64,000 nucleotides of DNA from the NCBI GenBank assembly GCA_026874595.1, contig CM049313.1, forward strand, positions 59,291,159-59,355,158, written 5' to 3'. Below, piece after piece: positions 37,375-48,984 of this stretch. The DNA comes from Sipunculus nudus (Eukaryota > Annelida > Sipuncula > Golfingiida > Sipunculidae). The position numbers and the translations under genes are program-made. A model generated the notes under the pieces. It worked only from the letters and a program-made list of their open reading frames with translations, did no database searches and had not been told where the DNA came from. Numbering within the stretch: position 1 is the first letter of the stretch; each line of letters begins with the position of its first letter.

Positions 37375-37720
37375 GTTACCTTATCATTCCTTCCAGTGCA
37401 GTTCAGCAGTAAAAATATAGAATGTGTTCATTGGTTAAAATTTTACCACTGGGGTTCAACAACTGCAGATGTCTTGTTTTCAGTCAGTTATAAGTTCACA
37501 GGTTCTCAATAACTGAAAGATGGTGGTCCAGTTGGCTGAGTGCCCATTTGTATCAGATAAAAGGTTATTTGGTGCATTTTTGGCACAGCTTTCAGTTAAG
37601 AGGTGCTTAAACTTTTGCGGCCTAAGATGTCTGCTGTTTTATTATGGTATAATTCTCTTCCAACTGTCTGTTAACTTTTAGTCTTGCTGGGAAACCTACC
37701 AGGGTTTAACGGATTTTCAT
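37375..37720. other. unique AT-rich non-coding DNA
   Basis: Nothing recognised. Confidence 0.35.
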
Positions 37721-38110
37721 GAAATTCAGTATAACTCCTTACCAATAGATTATATTGAGTTCTATTCTTGACAAAATCCAGACATATTTAATTAGGTCAG
37801 ATAAGCAATAACTTATCAGAAAATCGAGAAATATGACAGACTTTGGTAAAATTCAACAAATATTAACCAATATAATGTCTTGCTTTTGTTTAGTTCTTGG
37901 CAAAATCCAAGCATATTTAATTAGGTCATAGGCCACCAGCCTTTGTTGCCACTGTGATGACTCCCCATAAATTTGATATAATTTCATGAAACTCGCTATA
38001 AATATTTACCAATATTGTCTCCCACCTGAATTCTTTTTCTTCTCAATTCTTGACAGAATTTGCACATTTAACACGGTTAGAGGTCACATGACATACAACA
38101 TGCATATAAC
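37721..38110 (+). repeat. three diverged ~140-bp units
   Basis: The phrase 'ttcttgacaaaatcca.acatatttaattaggtca' recurs near 37763, 37897 and 38046, each after 'ttaccaatag.tta/ttgtct'. Third copy is strongly decayed. Termini not resolved; the style resembles the cores of the rolling-circle-like elements. Confidence 0.5.
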
Positions 38111-38298
38111 CTACTCTTCCAGTACTCATGTCTGTGTAGTATATACCATCGAAATGATTTTGTCTGGTTCAGGCATAGTTTGATTACTTTGCAAGAGAAG
38201 GTTCAACAAGCAGGTCAGCTTGATCCTGGCCTGACTTAAGTCATTTCAGTCATTGGTACTGCCATCTGGTGATTAATGTCTTAACTAACTCAGTGCAG

Positions 38299-38417
38299 CA
38301 TGAAAGAAAAAAAATGCAGGAAAGCACTCAGAGACTGCATGTATACCTCCGCCAATATTCTGGATCATCAGATATGGATTATTACTGGGATTCTGATCAG
38401 ACTTTCACATGTGCCAT
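38299..38417 (+). CDS. candidate orphan exon, unknown protein
   Basis: Acceptor region with a consensus branch site (TTAACTAAC) and TCAGTGCAG, then 119 bp to a CCAT|GTAAGC donor. The phase-0 frame is open with protein-like composition (HERKKMQESTQ, LRQYSGSSDMDYYWDSDQTF). A second frame is also open (MKEKKCRKALRDC...). No family recognised. The phase does not join directly to 58072 or 58966, so it would need another exon or belong to a different transcript. Chance decoys of this quality are possible in 64 kb. Confidence 0.28.
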
Positions 38418-41400
38418 GTAAGCTCTGTTATTTTTATAAATTCGAGTTGAGAAAAATGTGTGTGACAGTTGACTTGTTTGATAAATAACAGTTTAGCTGT
38501 TACTGTCAGAACAAAGATGGCTTCAGGTAGTTAATATCTTTATACACTACAGGCAGCAGAAAATCTGACAATGTTTAGAAATTTATATTTTAATATTTAC
38601 CGTGATATTGATAAATGATGATGGTCTTAGTCTGACTGTAGAAAAATTATTTTAAATAAAAACCACAAAAGATCGTTGAAATGTGTTCAACTTCAAATAT
38701 TTAACAGACAAACCAGTGCACATGCAAAGTTAACTTGATTCTTATCTCCTTACCAGAATCCACAACATAATGAATGCTGAAGTATGTTGAAAACACAAAG
38801 CAGTTATGCATTGTCATTTGATAGGGGTGTCAGATGATGAACTTCAGTGCACAGACATTTTATGACTTCCTTCATACATCCACATGAGCCTCTTCTACAA
38901 TTTTTTAAATACATTATAGATTATTCTGGCATAAACTTCCAGATTATTGAGGTTGAACCATTGTTGACTTATTTTTGTGTGAGATAGATATTGCATCCAC
39001 ATATGGGAAGTAATGTTGTCACTGTTAGAGTAGGGAAAAAAGTAAATTGTGCTTGTGTGAAGACAAAAATTGTCCAGCCCATGATGAATTATAAATCAGG
39101 CTTCACTCTGCCAGAACTCACATTGACCAAGGTGTGTTCTTTGATGTGCACTTTACCCATGTGCAGAAACACTGATTCAAATCTATATCAGAACACCACG
39201 TTCTCAGAGACATCAAACTTGTTCTGGAGATCTACACACCTGTCATGGTTCAACAGCAACACTCCAGGTCAATTCCAGTACAAAGCCACCACTAATACTA
39301 ATCAATCACTCCACAATGAAAAGGCCTTAACACTAACAGTATAACAGAATCATTAAAACTCAATTTTTTTTATTGGGATTCAGATTGTTCCATGGGTGTT
39401 TCCATAACCCTCCACAAAAATTGCAGGAGGGGATATAGTAACACGTCTGTTCTTGTGTCCATTTGTCCATTGAGACTAGTTCAGAACCATTTGAAAAAGG
39501 CAGGTAGATTTGTGCTTTTAGGAGTGGGTGGGGTGGTGGTGGTGGCGGTGGAATGCGCCTTAGGAAATAGGAACATCACAGACTTGAAAGGATTGCTGCT
39601 TGTGGTGCTGATTGGGCTTGGTATGGTGTGTGCAAATGCATCATTGCCATCATTTCGATGCAGTGAAATAGGGAAAAACAAACATTTCCCTCTCGGTTTT
39701 GCGAATGCAAGTTACAGTGAAACGTGTAATAAGGGACTGATCAAAAGTAGTCCTTGATTAACAGGTGGTCTAATTAAAAAGATCAGTTATAACCAATGTA
39801 TATGTTTTTTGGTCCACTCGATTGTGGTCTAAGCAGGCAGGTTGTCTTTCAAAAAATGTCTACTACCCTAAGCTGGGTTAAATAGATATAATTAATCAGG
39901 AGCAGAGTAAGGTATTATAATGCTTGTACTCTGGCTGCATGGAGTGTTATTACTACTTCTGTATTTAAATTGGTATAATACACTTCTTGGAATCTTCTGT
40001 TGAATGAAGAGATGACCAGGGAGAAACAATCCATGAGAAGCAGTTCGCTTTTTGAGTGCTTTCCTATATTTCCAAAATTCAAGTGGTTTCCAAAGTACAT
40101 TGTCTGAAATAGAAATTCTCATTTCACATGTTACTTCTTATGCCACAAACATTTGTTAATTCTTATTTGCAGTGAAATGGAGAAGACTCAAATGTAATGG
40201 TTTGCATTTTACTTCTTCAAAAAAGGCTGTTTTGTCACAAATGAGCGGAAAATGTATTTTAACCAGGGAAAGCTTGTTTTTAAATAAACTTGTACACAAG
40301 TACTGAATTTAATGAAAGGACAAAGTACACAGCGAGAACACATGGTTTGATGAAGAAGTAACGTTCACCCCGTTGCCTTCATGATTACATTAGAACTGGA
40401 TGATTTATGCAGAGATTGACTTCTGTTTTCATTAAACTTCAGTTTGAAAATTTCCTTTTATGCAGAGTCACATATGTACTGTGAAGTTTACTAGATTTTT
40501 AGTTTGTAAAAAGTTATGTTAATGCATCATGTGCATTTAAGGAAACTGTCCTCCTAAGGTCTATCATGAGCAAAATATACCGGTAACCTAGGGTTTGCAG
40601 TGTTTATCTTTCCTTTTTACTCAGTTGCTATTAAGTTCTAGGGTGTGATAAGCACTCATAAAATCACTTTGGCCTGGCCAGAAAAATGTGATTTTCTGTC
40701 CTTTCAAATATGATATCCCTTTTACCAATAGCTTTGTAAGTAACCATTTGAACCAAATGAATTATGCAAATTGCTTACAGTAGGGTCACTCAATCACATA
40801 GGTAAAAAACTAGTTGTAAGGGGTGATCTGCCAGTTTGCTATGAGATACATATACAGTAGAGCCTCAGATTTCTGTATCTCTTTTTTTTCTGAAAATTAT
40901 TTTTTTCCTAAATTTAAAGTAAGGAACTTTAATTTACCTTGATTAAATGTTTTGCTGCTTTTAAAAGGAAAATAGGATTAATGATGATTAAAAATGATCT
41001 GATGAGCTAACATTGCAGTATGCCAGGATTAACATTTTTATTGAAATTCAAAAATGATATGCCAAGTGAAACAGCAGTATACTTTTTGAAAAATGTCTGA
41101 CTTTGCATATCTGTTACCTCAGTCAGCTGAACAAATATTTTTCGTCTGCCAAACCATTCAGATATTTGAGGTTTTATAAACTTTATTTATATTTAACGTG
41201 GATTGTACAACTAGTTATAATAACTAATACGAGGCATTCTCTTTGCCTGGGATGTTGGCACTTGGTAGTGTGTAAGGATGGAGGAAACTGTAGGACCCAG
41301 GATGAAATGTATATAGCTTGCACAATAACACAGCAGTCCTATTTGGTCATTGATCACATATTCGCTGCACAAATTTTAATGAGCCTCAAATTGCCAGTAA

Positions 41401-43280
41401 AAAAACCTTACCTGAGTTAGGAATGGTTTGGTTTATCAAATTGGAAAATATATTTTGGAGTACCTTGTAAATATTCAGTTACAAGGGTAGGGTTCTTTAC
41501 CGGTAGTTCATTTGTGATTAACTGTTTTCATTTAAAAGAACACAAGACTGTACATTTCACTGATTGAAAAAATGTTGGCAAGCATTGGCCTTGGTTCTAT
41601 GTAGGTGAGCCTTGGTGTGTGAAAGCTAGCTTCCAATCCAAATATGTAATCTCAGTGATGATTGTAACCTGATCCGATTTCATCCCTTCCTGCTTGCCCA
41701 TCTGTCTGTCTTTCTCCCTGTTAATGAGGTTCCTTAACAAAGTGTGAAAGAATATGGATAAAATTTGTATTTTGGTGAAGGTTCTTGTGAATTTAGAGCT
41801 CATTAGGTTTTAAAGACAATGGGTGCATTATAATTGTATGGAAACCAAGCTGTAATCCTTTTAATCAGACTCAGGTCATGACACTTGTAGCTATGCTGTC
41901 ACTAGAAGCCACTCTCCCACATTAATATAATGTAATAGCACAAGGGGTGGCACTAATGAATAAGGTTATCAACATCCATTTAAAATGCATTATTAAACTA
42001 CTTGAGAATCAGTCTGAGTTATCGGTTTTGTGTACCATTAATTCTGAAAAGAGAATGTAAATGGGACTTTTTAAATTCAATAAAAAATGGTTTCAACTTA
42101 GAGAGCACAACAATTTGGTGTATAGGGCATGACATATCTTCAGTATTATGAAAATATATATGCCCAACTTGATGTTAAACAAAATTAATGATTAAGAAAA
42201 AAAATTACAAAAGGATTATAAATTTGCATACATATACTGTACATTTGTAAAAGAGCTAAATGGAACAAGAATATAACCTACACTTGTTGATGAAACTATA
42301 ATACGTAAATCATACAATAAAACGCAACCAGGTTTCTTGACCCATGGGTCACATGTTATAGCCCACCTGAACCAACATTTTCACATATACTTAGGAGATA
42401 TGTACACAGTACAAAAGTCATACATGTATTCTGTGAATAATTTAACAGCAGTTCAACATATTTCAGCTGCAGTTTAGTAAATAAGGTCCATTTGGCTTGA
42501 CTGCAAATGGGTATTTTTTCACAGTGAGGGTGCCATAATAACAATGATTTCCATTACACCTTCACCACAAATAGGAACCATCTGGTACAGTTTGTGAACT
42601 AATACGCTGTTCATGGCCATGTGTATTATATATTAATTTTGATATTTCGCCCTAAATATTGGTTTGCTCTTAATGATAATATTGATAAAGTTTAAGCATT
42701 TACAACAGTTTAAAAAAAAACCCAGAATATTTTAAATAAATAAGCAAAAAGTTGCATTCATTACTCGGATACCTTTGTAGTTCCTCGTTCTCTGCAACCT
42801 TGACCTTCACCTACAACTGGTGTTATGAGCGGGCACAGAAAAAAGGAAAGAATGATGCATCGACTGGGAGGGCTGCCAAGATCAGTGTTGTGTCTGGCTT
42901 AACCCTACAGACCCAGGCTTATTATTACCATAAGAACACTTGTTTTTGATCACATTAGAAACAGACTCTGTGTTTATGAATTCTGAACCCCCCTCCTGTA
43001 TTTCAGCATGTACTGCTAATACCATGCTGTGCAAGACTGTTGTCAAGATGTGCCTTAAATATTTAAAACTTCCAGTGGTTATAAATACTAGAAAGTGCCT
43101 TTAGAGCATTTTGTATGTTTAATATATATGCTTATCAATAGTTTAAAAAAAAATCCTTCTGTTGAGGTTACTTGCGTGACAGGTGTGACATGTTAGTGAT
43201 AGACAAGTCATGTCTTTATGAAGTCTGTGTAACTTAACATTATTTGTTCCCCATATTAGTAATAGATGTAACAATATCTG
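38418..43280. other. unique DNA, no supported gene
   Basis: No repeat family of this window recognised except a short degenerate TIR-like piece at 39760-39860 ('acaggtggtctaattaaaaag', 'tgtggtctaagcaggcaggtt') resembling the 10894 element. Frames at 38991-39344, 39392-39757 and 41103-41420 exceed 100 codons but show no domain. The second includes a GT-rich, valine-rich stretch caused by a GGTGGT repeat at 39525-39552. Confidence 0.4.
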
Positions 43281-43288
43281 ATCTACAT

Positions 43289-44312
43289 CAGGCTTGGGTC
43301 AAGTACAGGGGGTCAGTACTTGAGTACAAGTACAAGTACTTCAGAATTTGACAAGTACAAGTACAAGTACATAATTTTTCAATGTACTTGAGTACAAGTA
43401 CAAGTACAGGGGTCTGTACTTGAGTACAAGTACAAGTACTTTTAAATAAAAAACTGAAAAAGCCATTTTACTGAATATTTATTGATAAAAAAATTACCTA
43501 TATTATACACACTGTTACACTGATGGATATCCGTACTGGTACACAGAAAAGGTTGGTTGATGCTCCAATTGCTGAAAGATTTTTTGGTATTCTAGGTAAT
43601 CCAGGGTAACAGTCTTTGTGGCCTTTCAGTATTTATATACACTATTACACAGTCATATATCAGTACACAAGAAATGGTGCTTTGATACCTGAATTGCTGC
43701 AACTTAGCTGAATTTTTTTTTTATTCTAGGTAATCCACGGAGATGTCTTGATGGACTTTCAGTCTTTCACAGCGACTAGGAATGGTTGATGAAAATAATA
43801 TTTAGGTGTCATTTTCATCTACATTTCATTTAGTTATGCATACGTAAGCTGTCATTGCACTTGATGAACATGATACTCAGTGGGTAGTGTTTCCACAAGC
43901 CATTCATATAATCAGGTCTGAGGATCTCAGCAGTTTAGGACTGAGGTATAGTTTTGGTTCATCAGAACAACTCACAAAACAGGTTGAATTATTCAGTATA
44001 GTGTCAGTTCTGTCTGAGTCTGTCAGTCATACATAGTGCTTAGATTTCTGTCTGACCTGAGGTCTCCTAATGCTGTGTTTATGGCAAGTAGATAAGTAGC
44101 TCTGTATGCAAAATAATTAAAAAAAAAAATACATGTACTTGACTAGTACTTGAAATGTACTTGATTTTTCAAGTACATTTTTAGCAAATACAAGTACAGA
44201 ACAAGTACTGTACTTGGTAAAAAGTACCAAGTACAAGTACAGGCCAAGTACTGAAATATTTGTACTTGAGTACAAGTACCAAGTACAAGTTCATGTACTT
44301 GACCCAAGCCTG
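43289..44312. mobile_element. hAT-like element with AAGTAC arrays
   Basis: The inverted termini CAGGCTTGGGTCAAGTAC and GTACTTGACCCAAGCCTG are perfect over 18 bp. The 8-bp target duplication ATCTACAT is exact (43281-43288, 44313-44320). An 8-bp duplication with CAG-starting TIRs indicates the hAT superfamily. Both ends carry dense TACAAG/AAGTAC subterminal words (43289-43440 and 44130-44312), resembling transposase binding arrays. The interior has two related units around 'attctaggtaatcca' (43590 and 43724) and no transposase frame. Confidence 0.88.
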
Positions 44313-44350
44313 ATCTACATAACATGAAAACATTTTAAAGGCTGCAAAGA

Positions 44351-44480
44351 AAAACAGTAGGGGCCTAGCGGTATGCAGTTGAGTGGTAACAAGTTGGCTC
44401 TCTCTGCTGTTGATCTAGGTTCAGTACCAGGGTCAGTAGTTTTCTCCATGTCCTCTGGTTTTCACCACCTCTATAGACTC
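44351..44480 (+). repeat. possible tRNA-derived SINE remnant
   Basis: GGGGCCTAGCGGTA resembles a tRNA A-box region (TAGCGGT..), and about 55 bp on, GGTTCAGTACC resembles a B box (GGTTCRANTCC, two mismatches). It is followed by a pyrimidine-rich 'gttttctccatgtcctctggttttc' stretch of the kind found in metazoan SINE central domains. No clear tail or duplication. Tentative. Confidence 0.35.
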
Positions 44481-44803
44481 CTGAATACCTCCATCTGAGC
44501 CATTTGCCGATGAAGAAAAAACTTGCTAAAAACGTGCATAATCAGGAAAACGCTCCAAATGGCCGAAACTGCAAGTACAAGGGCTGTGGGTCTCGAAGCA
44601 ATGTCGTTCACAGGATTGAGTTCGGCTCTCGAATGGCATGGCTGGGTCTCCACTGCTGGGATCGGTGGAGGGAATGTGGGTTGCTTCTGGCTTTGTGGCT
44701 GTGGATGCTGTAGCTTTCTAAAAAGGACAACAGCTCGAGATGGACGATGGTAGCGCCCTCTACGGCTCCCTGCTTGGCTTGGTGTGGCACTGCGGCTGTT
44801 GGC
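44471..44803 (-). other. GC-rich 110-codon open stretch
   Basis: The minus strand is open for 110 codons between TGA (44804-44806) and TAG (44471-44473), including the proline/glutamine-rich RKLQHPQPQSQKQPTFPPPI and a hydrophobic ALVLAVSAIWSVFLIMHVF. The plus strand has two overlapping open frames as well, so openness may simply reflect low AT. No family recognised. Downstream (44828-44998) is Harbinger-like MITE sequence, so this could be part of a larger related element. Confidence 0.25.
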
Positions 44804-44827
44804 TCAGAGAACATGCTTAAAGAGCGC

Positions 44828-44998
44828 ATCCCCCTGCATCAAAAATTTTTATTTTGATTTTCATCTTTCAGGAAGATAAAATTTTGATAAGATTTTTTTT
44901 GTTATGTTGTGCTTTTACCTGTTCAGCCAAAAAAAAAATGTTATTATCATGCTTTTTCCCTGATCATTTGACCTTTTTATCGAAACATACAAAAAAAG
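44828..44998 (-). repeat. inverted fragment of the 34.4-kb Harbinger-like family
   Basis: The minus strand reads TTTGTATGTTTCGATAAAAA, GTCAAATGATCAGGGAAAAA, and later GAAAATCAAAATAAAAATTT then TTGATGCAGGGGGATGCG. This matches in order the left and right inner parts of the element at 34428-37371. No recognisable TIR remains. It is followed by an A22 tract at 45001-45022. Confidence 0.65.
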
Positions 44999-45072
44999 GT
45001 AAAAAAAAAAAAAAAAAAAAAATCACCAGCCTGTACTGGTTTCTGGAAAAAAGTTCCTGAGAGCAATATCTT

Positions 45073-45428
45073 TTCTTTAGCTAAGCTGACTGTAAATCAA
45101 CTGAGAAATAGAAATGGTGCTGTCCATCAGGGGATCTGGCTAGTTGCCGTCCTGGTGTTTGTTATTAGCAGGGCACAAATTGTTAAAGCTGGTTCTAGAA
45201 AGTTCTAAGTAAACATCCAGGGAGGTCCATAAAAATTATCCTTGGAAAAATGTAATTAGGCCACTGCGACCTTTATCCTCTCCGCCATTGGCCTTATAAT
45301 AATTAAAAATATGATGCAAAACATGCAATATCTTGATTATTAATGTATGGATTATCATGAATCTTGCCTTTAATATTGACCATGACTAGTTTTGTCAGTT
45401 CCCATAAAGTGGTTGCACCACCTGTATT
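45073..45428 (+). repeat. TTTAGCTAAGCTGACTGT family, copy 2
   Basis: Same phrase order as 29556-29940 (subterminal AGCTAAGCTGACTGTAAATC, 'ttagcagggcacaaatt', 'catgactagttttgtcagttccc'). Its final GGTGGCGCCACC is mutated to GGTTGCACCACC. Directly joined to the next fragment. Confidence 0.7.
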
Positions 45429-45790
45429 TTTAGCCACCCTGTGAGCTTTTGTGATGGTGCGGCATTGTCCATCGTGTGTCGTGTGTTATGTGCCGTGCGT
45501 TGTGCGTCATCTGTACGTTAACCCTAGCTATCTCAAAAAAGGCAGAAGCTAGCATCACCAAATTTTTTGCAAATAATCAGTCAATCTTTCTCAAGTTTGT
45601 TCAAACAGTTCCAGTTCGGAGATTTTTGGCCGAGTTACAGGAGGTTGAACTTAGTCATCTATCCAAAAAAGCACACTAAAATTAAAATCTCAGAAACAGC
45701 TAGAGCTATAATCACCAAATTTTATACCAATGTTTGTCACATATGTCTTTTTTTAAATTGAGGTATTGGCGGTGCCACCTACATTGATGT
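45428..45790 (+). repeat. TGTGAGCTT..GATGGTG family, second fragment
   Basis: Starts TTTTAGCCACCCTGTGAGC with TGTGTCGTGTGTTATGTGCC-type low complexity, then two diverged units ('agctatctcaaaaa.gcag.agctag.atcaccaaatttt'). Homologous to 1903-2150. Ends around a GGCGGTGCCACCTAC. Confidence 0.65.
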
Positions 45791-46095
45791 ATTTTTTACA
45801 AGCGAAAATGTAATTTTAAGCTCTTCTAGCTAATACACTCATTTATGATGAAACTGTTAAGCTGATTGGTTTAAATTTTACAAGAATTATTCTATGGTAG
45901 GGTTCTGCCAGTTTTATAAGAATAGATTGGGTGAATACAGCTTTAAAATGCATTGTAGCAAATTGAATAAGGCTTTCTGTGTTTGAAAACAGATTTGACA
46001 ACATGCTGAGTTTCAGCAGCCAAGTCAAGAGGTCACTTAGTACAACCAGATGGGGTCCAGACATCACCGTGGCAACTGACCTGGTTCTGGCGGGT

Positions 46096-46149
46096 GTCTA
46101 GACAATGTGTCTAGACACAGCGTCTAGACGTCTAGACACAATGTCTAGA
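46096..46149. repeat. GTCTAGA palindrome cluster
   Basis: Five GTCTAGA words in 54 bp (46096, 46109, 46122, 46130, 46143), mostly as TGTCTAGACA or GTCTAGAC palindromes spaced 8-13 bp. Not seen elsewhere in the window. Confidence 0.8.
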
Positions 46150-46233
46150 TGCAGAATTCCCAGATTATTGGAACTATATCTTTCAACTGTTTGAAAAAAC
46201 TTGGTTTTCATTTTAAGTGAATCGGGTTTATCA

Positions 46234-47243
46234 TCAAGTCAATTGTGAACTGCTGCGCCCTCATTTTTGGTTGACCTCTGACCTTTCCTCACTGCCCACC
46301 GTCCATTTGTGCGTCTGTTTCCACACATAAACCCACATATCTCAGGAACTGTTCGACTGATCAGACTAAAAATTTGCACAAATGTAGCCCTTTGATAGCT
46401 TTATAACATACACTAAAAATGATGGGGCCAGCTGCAACCATTTTTGCACAGCATCCATCTGTTCATCTGCCTTTGGATAAAATCACTCATATCTCAGCAG
46501 TGGTTTGACTTATCCACCTGAAATTTTGCAGATTAATACATCCAGGACAGCTTTCTTGATTTTATGACAGGTGACACCACCTACATTCAGGTTTACTCTG
46601 CAGACATCCAAGCTCATATCTCGGGAACCATTTGACCAATATGGCCAAAATTTTGCATGTGTATAGATCTCACATAGCTCTTCATCATAGGCAAAACTGG
46701 TGGCGCCACCTGCAACCACTTATGCACAGCGTCCATCTGTTCATCAGCCTTGGGATAAAATTGGTCATATCTCAGAAGTGGTTTGACTTATCCACCTGAA
46801 ATTTTGCAGGTTTATACATCCTGGACAGCTTTCTTGATTTTATGACAGGTGGCACCACCTACATTCACCCGATTGGGCCAAAATTTTTCTTGTGTATAGA
46901 TCTCACAGATTTCTTCATCATAGGCAAAACTGGTGGCGCCACCTGCAACCACTTATGCACAGCATTCATCTGTTCATCTGCCTTGGGATAAAAATCACTC
47001 ATATCTCAGCAGTGGTTTGACTTATCCACCTGAAATTTTGCAGGTTTATACATACTTGACAATTTTCTCGATTTTATGACAGGTTGCACCATCTACAGTC
47101 ACGTTTATGTTGCACGACATCCATGCTTATATGCAACACACCTCACTCTATTCCCCTTGCCACTTAATCCATGCCTCACTTCACCCGTCCCACTCTGATT
47201 TCTGCGGATACACATAGTCGCTTGTCAACTACCCATATTCTAG
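46234..47243 (+). mobile_element. GTAGTCG-hairpin HINE-like element, copy 2 (5' truncated)
   Basis: Begins inside the family at TGAACTGCTGCGCCCTC (compare 18758) and runs through three ~240-bp units to a decayed hairpin TAGTCG-CTTGT-CAACTA and ATATTCTAG (CTAG 47240-47243). The family's GC-rich start and 5' hairpin are missing. Frames inside (for example 46510-46719) are unit-borne. Confidence 0.75.
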
Positions 47244-47455
47244 TTTTAAAATGTCCTAGTCTGAAACTTGCAGGTCCGAAATGTCCATTTTGCTGAAATC
47301 ATAATGACTAAGGTAGATATGCAGGACTTAAGAGGAATAATATTAAATTTTAAAAAATAAACCTTCATTCATACTCCCTAACTTTGCAAAGGTTCGCATT
47401 AGGCCTGTAGGCCTTGTTTTCATATTCTTACAAATATTTTTTTTTTTTTTTTTTT
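47244..47455. other. spacer with AGGCCTGTAGGCCT and T19 tract
   Basis: Contains TTAGGCCTGTAGGCCTTG, a 6-bp-stem hairpin followed by TTGTTTTC, possibly another family's 3' end, and T19 at 47437-47455 immediately before the next element. Confidence 0.5.
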
Positions 47456-48616
47456 ACTATAAAATGACAACAGTCATGTCAGTTTCTCAGCTGTGGTTAC
47501 ATCTAGTGTCCCAAAATTTGGTGTGTATATTGATTACAAGTGGATGCCCTATAGTAATCACCATGTCTTTCCGTCCATCTGTCTGTCCTTACAAATTTGT
47601 TTCCAGCAGATAACTCCAAGCTGGATTGACATATGGACTTAAACATGACTTGCATATGGCCAACCACTAAAGAAAGAACCTGTATGGTTTTTGGGTCATG
47701 AGGTCAAAGGTCAAAGTCACAGGACACTTATTTACAAGGATTAAAGCTGCATTTTAAGCCAAGCTTTTCATCTTAAACTTTCCATCTTGCACATTTAGCT
47801 GACTTGCCAGTATGGGAAGGCATAAATGAATTTGGGGTCACACGGTCAATGTCACAGGGGCCATCTGTTTACAAATAAGTTTCAAGTTGATAACTTCAGT
47901 TTAGTTTGAATTATTGGTTTCAAACCTAATTCATATATGGCTCATCAGTTAAGCAAGAACTCTGATGATTTTGGGGTCCAAAGGTCAAAAGGTCAAGGTC
48001 ACAGGACCTATTTCTTTAAAAGAAATGTGTATGCATTTCAAGACAAACTTTTCATCACAAACCTTCCATCTTCAAGATATTATAATACTTATTTGTCAAT
48101 AGGGGAAGATTCTTTTCGATTTGGGGTCATAATGCAAAAGTCAGGGTCAAAGGGCCTATCCATCCACAAAGAAGTTGATGGATGATAATTCTGTTTTGGA
48201 TAGACATATTGGCTTCAAACTTGATTAATTATTAACACACCACTTTAGTAAGAAACATTTTGATTTTCAGGGTCCAGAGATCAAAGGTGAAGGTCACAGG
48301 AGCCACATCTTAAATTGATTGTGGATGCACTGTAAATCAAACTTTTTATCCCAAACTTTCCATCTTTCACAGATGGCTTACTTGCCCAGGGTGGAATAAA
48401 TCTTTAGATTTGAGGTTACCTTGTCAGAGGTCAAGGTCACCGGACCCATTTTTTTAAAAGATTTTTACAATAATCTAAATGCTGCCAGTTCAAGGATACT
48501 AAGGTTTTTGGTCACAAGGTTATTGATTCAGGTCACAGGACTGTCATTCTGAAAAATTTCTTTAAAATATTCTTAAAGACAAATTCAGCTGAGCATTGAG
48601 ACCCCTTGGTCCATAG
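47456..48616 (+). mobile_element. GAGACCC-palindrome HINE-like element, copy 2
   Basis: Starts ACTATAAAATGACAAC as at 31661 and follows the same order with one or two more units. The 3' palindrome is decayed (GAGACCCCTTGGTCCATAG). Units carry AGGTCAAAGGTCA direct repeats and 'cacagga' ends. Confidence 0.75.
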
Positions 48617-48984
48617 TTTGGCCTTATTTGTACAATCCATGTAAAGTAATAAACCTTTAAACCCACTATGCATTCCATGAGTAATGACGGCTTCAGCTCC
48701 TTGAGATGGAGTAATATTCCATGCTAAAGTAAACCCCATCATTCCATTAGCGCTCTGTGGCCTACTGGGACAGAGGCGCACCTTGGTGACTTAATCTCAT
48801 TAGTTACACCCTGGTCTTCTTGTTTTCCTTTGTGGGTCCAGTCCCAATACCTCACTGATGTTAATGAATTGGAATCTGATACCTTAGTTCTTATACATTT
48901 TAATTAACCTGAATGTATCAGCAGACAGGTGAGTCTTGTTGTATAGTTAATGTGTGATTCTCAGCATATTTAGTAGATATTATT
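48617..48984. other. unique spacer
   Basis: No repeat or gene recognised. Confidence 0.35.

Noticed and set aside
38991-39344. 117-codon frame
   Set aside because: No motif; composition and length compatible with chance; minus strand also closed.
39392-39757. 121-codon frame with a hydrophobic segment
   Set aside because: Valine run comes from a GGTGGT simple repeat; length is within chance expectation; no domain.
42752-42949. 65-codon plus-strand frame (CYERAQKKGKNDASTGRAA) and, on minus, an exon-like acceptor CTTTCCTTTTTTCTG with a 44-bp exon
   Set aside because: No consistent donor on plus; on minus the exon is tiny and unrecognised.
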